Shown: one piece after another, positions 35,041 to 42,275 of the stretch
How the letters are laid out: every line of letters begins with the position of its first letter
Numbering within the stretch: the stretch's first letter is position 1
NCBI RefSeq assembly: GCF_026339875.1
Contig: NZ_JAPEPZ010000005.1
Location: 1 to 64,000 of the forward strand
DNA from: Streptomyces sp. NBC_01571
GTDB lineage: Bacteria; Actinomycetota; Actinomycetes; Streptomycetales; Streptomycetaceae
Direction: 5' to 3'
Length of the DNA: 64,000 bases
Position numbers and translations under genes: made by a program
The notes under the pieces: model-generated
What the model saw: only the letters and a program-made list of their open reading frames with translations
Told to the model about the DNA's origin: nothing
The model's database searches: none

Positions 35041-35065
35041 AGGGGTCCGGCGCAGTCGGGCCCCT
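35041..35065 (+). terminator. Stem-loop downstream of csp
   Basis: AGGGGTCCG (35041-35049) pairs with CGGGCCCCT (35057-35065), nine pairs including one G-T, loop of seven; CCTCC follows. It is 66 bases after the csp stop. Confidence 0.6.
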
Positions 35066-35325
35066 CCTCCGTTCCCCCGCTCTCCTGCGGGCCTGGCCAG
35101 CTCCGGCAGCGCCGAGAAGTGGTCAGCCCGGCCTCGCCAGAGCGTTACGAGACCGGGCTGAAACTGTGGGCCAGCAGCCAGTTGGCGCCGGGACCCCAGC
35201 CTTCGCGCATCCTAGAACGCACTTCATGCCGCCGGTGCCCGTTGCCAATCATCAAACTGCGCCGGGAAGCACACGGTCGGGTGATGCTCCCCTGATCGGA
35301 GAACTGCCGGCCACGCCAACGCGTC

Positions 35326-35580
35326 GTGCCGGGCATGAGAGCAATCCTTGACGCACATGTGGCAGAGCCGGGCCTGGCGGTGGTGGAGATCGCGGCCGCC
35401 GACGACGAGACAGCCTTCGCCATCCAGGACCTGCTCACCCAACGATGCGCTGCGGCACCAGCCGACCGCACGACCAGAGATCCAGGCGAACCGGGCGTCC
35501 GGCTGCGGTTCTTCGTCGACCTACGCGAGCGGCCAACGTATAGCCCGATCCGTTCAGCGGGCATGGCCGGCGAGCAGTAG
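35326..35580 (+). CDS. DUF6207-family protein
   Basis: About 84 residues (81 from the ATG at 35335). The conserved pattern HVAEPGLAVVEIAAADDETA, a central Ala/Gln stretch, and DPGEPGVRLRFFVDLR matches DUF6207 proteins, which are abundant, small and species-restricted in Streptomyces. GTG at 35326 and ATG at 35335 are both possible starts. Function is unknown. Confidence 0.75.
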   Translation: MPGMRAILDAHVAEPGLAVVEIAAADDETAFAIQDLLTQRCAAAPADRTTRDPGEPGVRLRFFVDLRERPTYSPIRSAGMAGEQ

Positions 35581-35615
35581 ATCGGCACGCTTGCCGTTGG
35601 CGCGTCGGTGCGGCA

Positions 35616-36869
35616 TCAGGGCATCCAGGTGTTCGGCAGGGCCAGCCCAGGCGGCAGGGACTCGCCTGCTCCAGGTACCAGCCCGGACGGGGCATCGCCC
35701 AGCGCACCGGCGAAGTTCACGTCGCCGCCTGAGAAGGTGGCGCGATCGAAGTGCACGGTGTTGCTGGAGAAGGTGGCGCCGCCGAAGCCCACGTCGCTGC
35801 CAGAGAAGGTGGCACTGCCGAAGCTCACATTGCCGCCGGAGAAGCGGGTGTCGGTGAAGCGCAGGTCACCGCCCGAGAAGGTGGCGCGGTCGAAGCGCAC
35901 GGTGCTGCCGGAGAAGGTCGCGCCATCGAAGTACATGGTGCTGCCGGAGAAGGTGGAGTTGCCGAAGTACACATTTTTGCCGGAGAAGGTCGCATTGATG
36001 AAGACCATGTGGTTGCCGGAGAAGGTGGCGTCGTCGAAGCGCACGGTGCTGCCGGAGAAGGTAGCCCCGGCGAAGCCCACGGCGCCGCTGGAGAAGGTGG
36101 CGCGATGGAAGTTCACGAGGCCCTCGCTGAAGGTGGCGCCGCTGAAATCGATGGTGGCGTCGATGGTGATGCCGGCGAGGTCGAGGTTGCAGCCCTGCCA
36201 GGAGCCGTGTGTGCCGGCGGGGAGTCGGTAGTGGTCGCCGATGAGGCGTAGGACGGTGTGGCGGACGGTGCGCAGGGCGAGGTAGCGGTGGTGCTCTTCC
36301 TGGACAGCTGGATTGTCGGTGCCGGGGTCGGGGGTGTGGGGGAGTTGGAGGTAGGCGCACAGGACGTCGATGCATGTCTGGCGCAGGGCCCGGGTGGGGG
36401 CGTCGTCGGCGAGTCCGGCCAGGGCGTGGACGCCGCCGAGCTGTACGGCGGGGGCGTTGTCGCCGAGTTGGGAGACGGCGGTGGTGAAGCGTTCGGTGTG
36501 CAGGCGGGTGGCGTCGCGTAGGGCGCCGTCCTCGTCGACGCGTTGGCGCCGGTAGGCGACGATCAGCGCGACCAGGGCCCCGGCGCCGGCGACGACGCCG
36601 AAGGACAGTTTCACCAGATCGAACAGGGTCGAGGAGTCGAGGCGGTGCTCCGGTTTCAGGCCGCGGGCTCCCAGGAGCTCCCACGCGGTGTAGAAGACAC
36701 CGCCCGCGACGAGCAGGGCGACAGCGAAGGCCAGAGCGAGGACGGGGCCGACCGGCCAGAGATTCAGGCCGCGCCGTTCGACCGGGCGCCGTTGCAGACG
36801 TGGGCTCACCCCACAGGAGACTCCGCGGACGCGCCACCGGTTGCACGCCGAGCCGGGACGCGGTCGCAA
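35616..36869 (-). CDS. Membrane-anchored pentapeptide-repeat protein
   Basis: Protein of about 417 residues. Two hydrophobic segments near the N-terminus (PVLALAFAVALLVAGGVFYT and a second around KLSFGVVAGAGALVALIVAY) are followed by a helical region (residues about 110-215) and a right-handed beta-helix of regular ATFSGxxVxF units, about 15 of them. Start is uncertain (ATG 36869 or GTG 36809). Such proteins are widespread in Streptomyces; the quadrilateral helix usually serves as a binding surface, some imitating DNA. The DNA shows matching 30-36 bp periodicity. Confidence 0.82.
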   Translation of the reverse strand: MRPRPGSACNRWRVRGVSCGVSPRLQRRPVERRGLNLWPVGPVLALAFAVALLVAGGVFYTAWELLGARGLKPEHRLDSSTLFDLVKLSFGVVAGAGALVALIVAYRRQRVDEDGALRDATRLHTERFTTAVSQLGDNAPAVQLGGVHALAGLADDAPTRALRQTCIDVLCAYLQLPHTPDPGTDNPAVQEEHHRYLALRTVRHTVLRLIGDHYRLPAGTHGSWQGCNLDLAGITIDATIDFSGATFSEGLVNFHRATFSSGAVGFAGATFSGSTVRFDDATFSGNHMVFINATFSGKNVYFGNSTFSGSTMYFDGATFSGSTVRFDRATFSGGDLRFTDTRFSGGNVSFGSATFSGSDVGFGGATFSSNTVHFDRATFSGGDVNFAGALGDAPSGLVPGAGESLPPGLALPNTWMP

Positions 36870-37083
36870 TCACCGCGGTCGCGCTCCGGTTGTCGGTGGC
36901 ACCCCGTACGGTAGATCCCGTAGAGAGCGGCATGCCGCGAACCGCCGTTTCCGCTGCTGCCCCTCGCGCCCACGCCGCACCGGGGCGGCGCCGCCGGACA
37001 AGGACCGCACCAGGGTCCCGCGCCGCACCACCTGAACACCCGTCTGTCCGGCTGCGCCCTTGCACGCGACGTCCGGCGGGAGC

Positions 37084-37671
37084 GTGGGGTCCCGCTGTGG
37101 AGACGACCGTGACCAAGCAGGAACCGACCACCTCAAGCGCCACGCCCGGGAGCTCGCCCGCACCAGCGGCCGGCGCTTCCCCGACGTCCTCGCCGAACTG
37201 CGCCGCGCACCGCGTCCAACGACCGCGCGCCCGCCCTCGAAGGAACTCGTCGCGTTGTGTCCTCGCCCAGCCCATCCCCTCGAGGGCGGCCGGTGCGCCC
37301 GCCCGGCCGGCCACGAACGGCTCGACGGCTACGGCACCTGGTGGTGCTCCCCGGAACCCCACATGCCCGCACACGTCTGGCGGGGCTACCACGACGCAGC
37401 CGACGCGGACCGCCGGGAGCAGGACGCGGCGTGGCTGGCATCGCTGACGCCGGCCGAACGCGACGCGTGGGAGGCGGAGCAGGAGGCGGCGTACTGGGCG
37501 GACATGGCCGACGCGGCCCGCGAGCCGTACGACCCGTACGACGACAAGTACCAGGAACTGGTCCTGGACGCCTTGGACGAGGAGCGCCAGGACACCGAAC
37601 CCAACGACCTCGATGACGACGGCCTTGACGCTCTTGCCGAAGAGGAGACGTGGGACGGGGCCTACCGGTGA
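37084..37671 (+). CDS. Hypothetical acidic protein
   Basis: About 195 residues. A basic N-terminal part (HLKRHARELARTSGRRFPDV) leads to a central Cys/His/Trp-rich piece (CPRPAHPLEGGRCARPAGHE, then GTWWCSPEPHMPAHVWRG) that could bind a metal, then an acidic tail (DDDGLDALAEEETWDG). The start is doubtful: GTG at 37084 is in frame, but GTG at 37109 with a more typical MTKQE start is out of frame, so a small indel may be present. Family unknown; such proteins recur in Streptomyces plasmids. Confidence 0.5.
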   Translation: MGSRCGDDRDQAGTDHLKRHARELARTSGRRFPDVLAELRRAPRPTTARPPSKELVALCPRPAHPLEGGRCARPAGHERLDGYGTWWCSPEPHMPAHVWRGYHDAADADRREQDAAWLASLTPAERDAWEAEQEAAYWADMADAAREPYDPYDDKYQELVLDALDEERQDTEPNDLDDDGLDALAEEETWDGAYR

Positions 37672-37745
37672 CGCCCAACTGCCTTTCCGGCACATCCAGC
37701 GCGACCCCGGTGCGCAGCCGCAGCACCTCGGACGGAGTTCCCCAC

Positions 37746-38420
37746 ATGACCACCACCGCCGGCATGCTCGCGACGTACGGCCCGCTGCAGTTTCCCGGCT
37801 ACGCCGGTCTGGCACTGTGGCAGTTCAGCCGCGCCCGGCGCCTCGGGCTCATCCCCGGCCCCGATGCCGCGGGCGGCCGCTGGTCCGCCGCCGTCTTCGA
37901 CGATGCGCTCGCCCGCATCGACGCCATCCGGCAGGCGGTGGGCACGATGCCGGACGTCGGCGCCGCCCGCGCCGAGGAGCAGCTCGCCGAACGCTTCGGC
38001 ATGACCGTGCACTCCGGAACCGCCGCCGAACTCGCACGCCGTGGCCACCTGCCCGTGGTCGGAGACCATAAGGGCCACGCTCTGTACTGCGGGCTCGCCC
38101 TGGGAAACCTCACCGACCGCCGGAAGGTCGAACGTGCCTCGGCCGCCGGGAAGCTCCACTTGCGCGACGCCGCCGCTCAGGTCCTCGGCATCCGGGAGAC
38201 GGACCTCGACCACCTTCTGCGCGCCGGGCTTCTCACCCCTGCTGCGAGCGCCCGCTCCTGGTGGAACAAGCGCGACGTGGTCCTGCTCTACCGTCAGGCC
38301 GACCTGGACCGCCTCGCTCCAAGCCGCCGCGTCGACTGGGCAGCCGTCCGCGCAACCCCCAAGGGGCACCGGTCCCCGCTCGCGGCGCTCCCCACCCAGA
38401 AGCAGACAGCCGGACGGTGA
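37746..38420 (+). CDS. Hypothetical protein with a helix-turn-helix-like segment
   Basis: Protein of 224 residues; ATG at 37746 chosen because protein-like sequence begins at MTTTAGMLATYGPLQFPGYA. The C-terminal half has AAQVLGIRETDLDHLLRAGL, resembling a helix-turn-helix of MerR/excisionase type, followed by WWNKRDVVLLYRQADLDRLA. Not recognised further. It is one of four consecutive plus-strand hypotheticals likely transcribed together. Confidence 0.6.
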   Translation: MTTTAGMLATYGPLQFPGYAGLALWQFSRARRLGLIPGPDAAGGRWSAAVFDDALARIDAIRQAVGTMPDVGAARAEEQLAERFGMTVHSGTAAELARRGHLPVVGDHKGHALYCGLALGNLTDRRKVERASAAGKLHLRDAAAQVLGIRETDLDHLLRAGLLTPAASARSWWNKRDVVLLYRQADLDRLAPSRRVDWAAVRATPKGHRSPLAALPTQKQTAGR

Positions 38421-38526
38421 GGGCGCAGACCCTGGCACTGTCGCGGCCGCGCAGGGCGACCGTGCGCCGCGTCGGCCCACGCGCCGTCGATCGTTCCCCT
38501 GGCACACTTTCCACTGGAATCCTGCA

Positions 38527-39108
38527 ATGACCGAGATCACCATCCGGCCCGAACCGCGCACCACGGCGTTGACGCTGATCAGGGCGACCGCGCTCGACCA
38601 CGTCGCTCCGGGCAGCCGCGACGACGAACCTCCGCTGCCCAACCGGCAGATGTACGACGACCTGACGTCCGCACTGCAGAGCTGGCGCGCGGCCGGCACC
38701 CTGCGCGAGGACTCCCTACTACTGGTCGAATGGCTGGCGGTCGAGCTGTGCGGCTACCTCCACGAAAGCCTCGACCAGGACAACAGCCGCTTCGACCGGT
38801 GGCTGCGCGACTTCGGCGACGAGGTGTGCCAGAGCCAGACACACCCGCACCCCGCTGGCCCCACCGCGGTAGAGATCATGTCGGTCGTCGCGGACAGGCT
38901 GGGCCCGCCCTCCGACAGCCGCACCGCGACGGAGCAGCTGGTCCGGATCGGAGTGCCGTACCTGCACTACGTCCGGCACGACCACGACATCGAGGACGCC
39001 CGGGAGATCGCCCTCACGTTCGCGCTGTGGGCCGGCCAGCAGCTGGCGGAACTGATGCACCATGACCCCGACCGGGTCCACGGCTACGTGGACTCCCGTC
39101 TCCGCTGA
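38527..39108 (+). CDS. Hypothetical helical protein, 193 residues
   Basis: Starts MTEITIRPEPRTTALTLIRA. It contains long amphipathic helices (LLVEWLAVELCGYLHESLDQ; REIALTFALWAGQQLAELMH), rich in His and Asp. No motif I can assign. Same orientation as its neighbours, 106 bases downstream of the previous stop. Confidence 0.6.
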   Translation: MTEITIRPEPRTTALTLIRATALDHVAPGSRDDEPPLPNRQMYDDLTSALQSWRAAGTLREDSLLLVEWLAVELCGYLHESLDQDNSRFDRWLRDFGDEVCQSQTHPHPAGPTAVEIMSVVADRLGPPSDSRTATEQLVRIGVPYLHYVRHDHDIEDAREIALTFALWAGQQLAELMHHDPDRVHGYVDSRLR

Positions 39109-39415
39109 CCCGCACTGCGCCGAGCCGGGACGCGAAGGCTCCGTGCCGCTTGGACCATCGGCCCGCGGGCCGGGTTGGGGACCGGTAGAGTGCGGGCAGG
39201 CCGACGCATCGGCCCAAGCCCGCACCCTGGCCCATGACCCGGGTGCACCACGGCGAAGGTGCCCGCGGACCCCGCGCAAGGGGGTCTGGTCTGTGAGCAT
39301 CAGTGCGAGGTGTACGTGTACTTCCGGCGGCCACAGGGCCGTTGAGCCTTCCGCATGCTGCTCTTCGCCACGCGCATCGGGTCATGGGGCCGGGCGCGGG
39401 AAATGCGAGAGCCGT

Positions 39416-40744
39416 ATGACCAAGAGCCACGGCCGAAAGAGCCGGGCGAGAAACAGGAGCCGCCGTTCCGGTGCCGCCTACGCGGCGGCCAACGCGGGGA
39501 CCCTCCACGTGCATGCCAGCGGCCCGTCGGCCGAGGACCTCCAACCGGCGGACCCCAGCCGGTGGGGCGTGACGGCCGTGCCGGACCTGGGGATCGCGGC
39601 CGCGTTGATCGGCGCCAGCATCGAACGGTGCGCGCCGTGCCGGCAGTCCCTCACGGCGAAACTCCTCGAGGGGGACCCGATCGTGCTCGCGGTGACCGCG
39701 GACGCCGCCTACCGCCTGCACACGCCCCGCGTACCCGACGAAGACGGCCCTGGCACCGGGCCTGCCCAGGTGTTCTTCTTCCTCGCCCGGCATGCCCGCG
39801 CTCCCGGTGGCGATGCCCGACTGCTGCTCGCGGGAGTCGAGCAGCTGCCCGCAGCCGACCGCAGGCAGCTCCTGAACGCCGTGCTGGACCTCTTCCTCGC
39901 CCCCGTCTCCACGCCCCTGGGCCAGGGCCAGACGACCATCGCCAGCCCGCCGGATGAGAGCGGCGCCATCCGTACAGGACCGCACCCACTTCACCAGGCG
40001 CACGAGCCTCTTCAGCCCAGCAAGGAGAACCGGATCCGTATGAGCGAGACCACCGAAGACGTCATCCAGCACGCGGAAAACGCGGCCCGGTCCCTTGCCG
40101 AGTTCATCACCGAGCTCCAGTACCGGGGGAGGGAGATCGAATACCCGGCGGAGGCCTCCTTCATCGACCGTCATCTCGCCCGCGCCGCAGGCGAGATGAC
40201 GACAGCCCTCACCGCGCTCAGGACCTTCGTCGAAGGCCTCCAGGAGCGGGACCGTCTGATGACCGACTACCGGGGCGTGGCGCTCGACCAGGTGCTCCAG
40301 CGCTACAGGGAGGCATCCCTCGCGGCGGAGCTTCGAGCCGGCCTGCTGCGTGGGTCCTTCCCTGCGGTCGATCGCCCGGTCTCGCAGGGCGCCTCCGGGG
40401 AGTACAGGCCGGTCGCCGCGGCCCGCTCCCTCGCCGAGCTGGTCACCGGCCTCACGTACCGGGGACTTGAGTACCCGCAGGACGCCTACCGGATCTACAG
40501 CTATCTCACGCGCGTGGCAGGGGAGATGAGGACAGCGCTGACCCTGCTCAAGACCTCCGCTGAGAGCCTTCGGGACAAGGAGCCGCGCGAGCACGAGACG
40601 CTCGGCACCTCGGCTCAGCAGTACGCAGGCGCATCCGTCACGGCAGGGCAACTCGCCTCCGCGCTGAACGAGGCGTACTCCGCCATCGGGCACCTCGCCT
40701 ACAAGGAGACACAGGCAGACCAGGAGCCGGCACCGCGCAACTGA
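39416..40744 (+). CDS. Hypothetical protein with a duplicated helical module
   Basis: About 442 residues from ATG 39416 (MTKSHGRKSRARNRSRRSGA, a strongly basic start). Residues about 20-190 hold a Cys pair (ERCAPCRQSL) and an alpha/beta-like part. The second half has two related 55-residue modules: AARSLAEFITELQYRGREIE...GEMTTALTALRTF and AARSLAELVTGLTYRGLEYP...GEMRTALTLLKTS. An in-frame ATG at 40040, preceded by AAGGAG, opens exactly before the first module, so it may be a fusion or produce two proteins. Unknown family. Confidence 0.6.
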   Translation: MTKSHGRKSRARNRSRRSGAAYAAANAGTLHVHASGPSAEDLQPADPSRWGVTAVPDLGIAAALIGASIERCAPCRQSLTAKLLEGDPIVLAVTADAAYRLHTPRVPDEDGPGTGPAQVFFFLARHARAPGGDARLLLAGVEQLPAADRRQLLNAVLDLFLAPVSTPLGQGQTTIASPPDESGAIRTGPHPLHQAHEPLQPSKENRIRMSETTEDVIQHAENAARSLAEFITELQYRGREIEYPAEASFIDRHLARAAGEMTTALTALRTFVEGLQERDRLMTDYRGVALDQVLQRYREASLAAELRAGLLRGSFPAVDRPVSQGASGEYRPVAAARSLAELVTGLTYRGLEYPQDAYRIYSYLTRVAGEMRTALTLLKTSAESLRDKEPREHETLGTSAQQYAGASVTAGQLASALNEAYSAIGHLAYKETQADQEPAPRN

Positions 40745-40793
40745 CCTGACCCTGCCCGGCAGAGGTGCGTTCGTCCGGGGACGCGGTGAACCG

Positions 40794-40824
40794 AGGCCGG
40801 GGCCGCCCATGGGCGACCCCGGCC
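40794..40824. terminator. Bidirectional stem-loop between convergent genes
   Basis: AGGCCGGGGCCGCC (40794-40807) pairs with 40811-40824 apart from one mismatch, around a CAT loop. It stands 50 bases after the preceding plus-strand stop and upstream of the end of the minus-strand small membrane-protein gene. Confidence 0.75.
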
Positions 40825-41078
40825 TTCGTCATACCGGCCCGACGTGCAAGGCTGCCTGGCTCTGTGCGCGAGAACAGGTCGGTGCGCCCGTCTCCGGCCG
40901 CACCGCGCAGGACATGTCGACGTCGCCGTCGGCGGCGTACCCCATCTCACCGGTCTCGCCGCCTGGACCGCGGCGAGCCACGGGCGTTGCGCGGTCTCCG
41001 GCGTCACCGGCCCGGGGCAGCGCCGGCCGGCGTCGGGGCTCGGTGGCCGGTGAGACCGCCGCAGACCACTCGCTGCTG

Positions 41079-41339
41079 TCAGCAACTGCCGGGCGGGGAC
41101 GGACAGGACGGCGCTGGAGCAACGATCGGCGTTGGCACGGCCTGCGGCGGCTGGGAGGCCAGACCGATCCCCATCAGGACGGTCGCGACAGCGGCACCTG
41201 CCGTGATCGCCATGTACAGATCCCCGCGGGGCGGGGCCTCGGTGCTGCGCCTCTTGGTGTCGAGGTAGACGGCGGCGGCCGCGGCCACCGCGAACATGAG
41301 GGTGAGCAACAGGCCTGGCGTGATGGCGAACTCGGTCAT
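41079..41339 (-). CDS. Small membrane protein, copy B of a pair
   Basis: Protein of 86 residues with two hydrophobic segments (PGLLLTLMFAVAAAAAVYLD and MAITAGAAVATVLMGIGLAS) around a loop with RSTEAPPRGDLYM, clearly paralogous to the protein at 7031-7300. The ATG at 41339 overlaps the stop of a 42-codon ORF (ATGA). The frame is also open upstream to a TTG at 41477 placed four bases behind AGGAGG (41482-41487), which would add 46 charged residues. It has the same structured leader as copy A. Function unknown. Confidence 0.65.
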   Translation of the reverse strand: MTEFAITPGLLLTLMFAVAAAAAVYLDTKRRSTEAPPRGDLYMAITAGAAVATVLMGIGLASQPPQAVPTPIVAPAPSCPSPPGSC

Positions 41340-41464
41340 CGGACGGCAGTCCCCTTTACCCGGCCGACAGTGCGAAATCCGTGGCCCGTCGTCCTGCCGC
41401 CGTCTGTTCCCGGTGCCCGTTTGTGCTGGTCGGAGTGCTTGTCGGTGCCGTGCTGTAGCGTCAT
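41336..41464 (-). CDS. 42-codon ORF overlapping small membrane protein B
   Basis: ATG at 41464; the TGA overlaps the downstream ATG. The peptide is hydrophilic (HGTDKHSDQHKRAPGTDGGR) and shares the APGxxGG core and the coupling arrangement with the ORF at 7300-7395. Likely a coupling peptide if translated. Confidence 0.35.
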   Translation of the reverse strand: MTLQHGTDKHSDQHKRAPGTDGGRTTGHGFRTVGRVKGTAVR

Positions 41465-41472
41465 AAGTGTCG

Positions 41473-41580
41473 GTCAAGGAACCTCCTGGTGCCCGTACGA
41501 GAGGCCGGGGGACCTGGACGCCGGAAGCTCCTGGGACATGGCCGGCCGCCAAGCGAAGACCGTGTCTCCAGGGCGCTCCC
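41473..41580 (-). promoter_or_regulatory. Structured RNA leader B
   Basis: Aligned copy of the leader at 7414-7520. On the minus strand GGGAGC (41575-41580) pairs with GCUUCC (41523-41528) and CCUGG (41568-41572) with CCAGG (41530-41534); an inner stem GACACGGUC with GGCCAUGUC holds a loop with CUUGGCGGC. The outer stem differs in sequence from copy A but still pairs. AGGAGG at its end precedes the coding starts. Confidence 0.6.
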
Positions 41581-41830
41581 GAGTGCGCGGGCCCTTCGAC
41601 ACCAAGAACGCTACGGACGGGACCGACAAACGGAGCGTCCGTGGAGCAGCCCCTGGGCGGGGGACTGCTGTCAGCGCCAGGAGCGACACGCCCCCACCGG
41701 CGTCCCAGCGCCACCCCGCACCGGGATAACGACCCCGAACCGCATCTGTCCGGAGAGAGTCCGCAACGCGACTCGGGCTCCCCCCTCGCGCCCGATCTCA
41801 CCCGAAGTCCTGCCCACCCTGGAGGTTGTC

Positions 41831-42049
41831 ATGGAGTACCGGTACGTCCGAGTGCAGGTGTTCGGTGCGAGCCACGCTGATCTGCGTACCGAGACCGCCC
41901 TTTCCGAAGAGCACGTCCGCGGCGCCTACGAGGAGCAGCCGGTGTACATCAACCAGGACCCCACGAGCATCACCGTGAGGTTCGACGACGCGGGGCCGGT
42001 CATTACGTACCTTGCCCAGCGTCCCGCCGATTGGGACGAGCGGGCCTGA
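41831..42049 (+). CDS. Hypothetical protein, 72 residues
   Basis: ATG at 41831 with GGAGG eight bases upstream. Starts MEYRYVRVQVFGASHADLRT; short alpha/beta protein with acidic end. Good coding composition and ribosome site; unknown family. It is divergent from the leader-B operon. Confidence 0.6.
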   Translation: MEYRYVRVQVFGASHADLRTETALSEEHVRGAYEEQPVYINQDPTSITVRFDDAGPVITYLAQRPADWDERA

Positions 42050-42275
42050 CGTTTCGCGAGCTGCCGCAGCGCCCTGACCGCCAGCGTGGTGACGGGCGCC
42101 CGCGGTGCCGTACATGACGAGGGCGTAGAACCGCGTCCGGAGGTCGGGTGCCGGCTTCCGTGTGTGACCCAAGCCCTCACCTATGCGTGGAACTCGATCT
42201 GTAGAAGTGTGGCTTTGGTCATCCTGTTGCGTGACTCTTGGTATCATGAAGGGGAGTTAAGCATCGGGAGGGCGT

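Noticed and set aside
35700..36120. Regular 30-36 bp periodic repeats resembling a CRISPR array
   Set aside because: They encode pentapeptide units (ATFSGxxVxF) in an open frame, are imperfect, and have no distinct spacers or cas genes.
42190..42275. A -35/-10 promoter before the Tap-like gene (TATCAT box)
   Set aside because: No -35 hexamer at 16-18 bases spacing; too weak to list.
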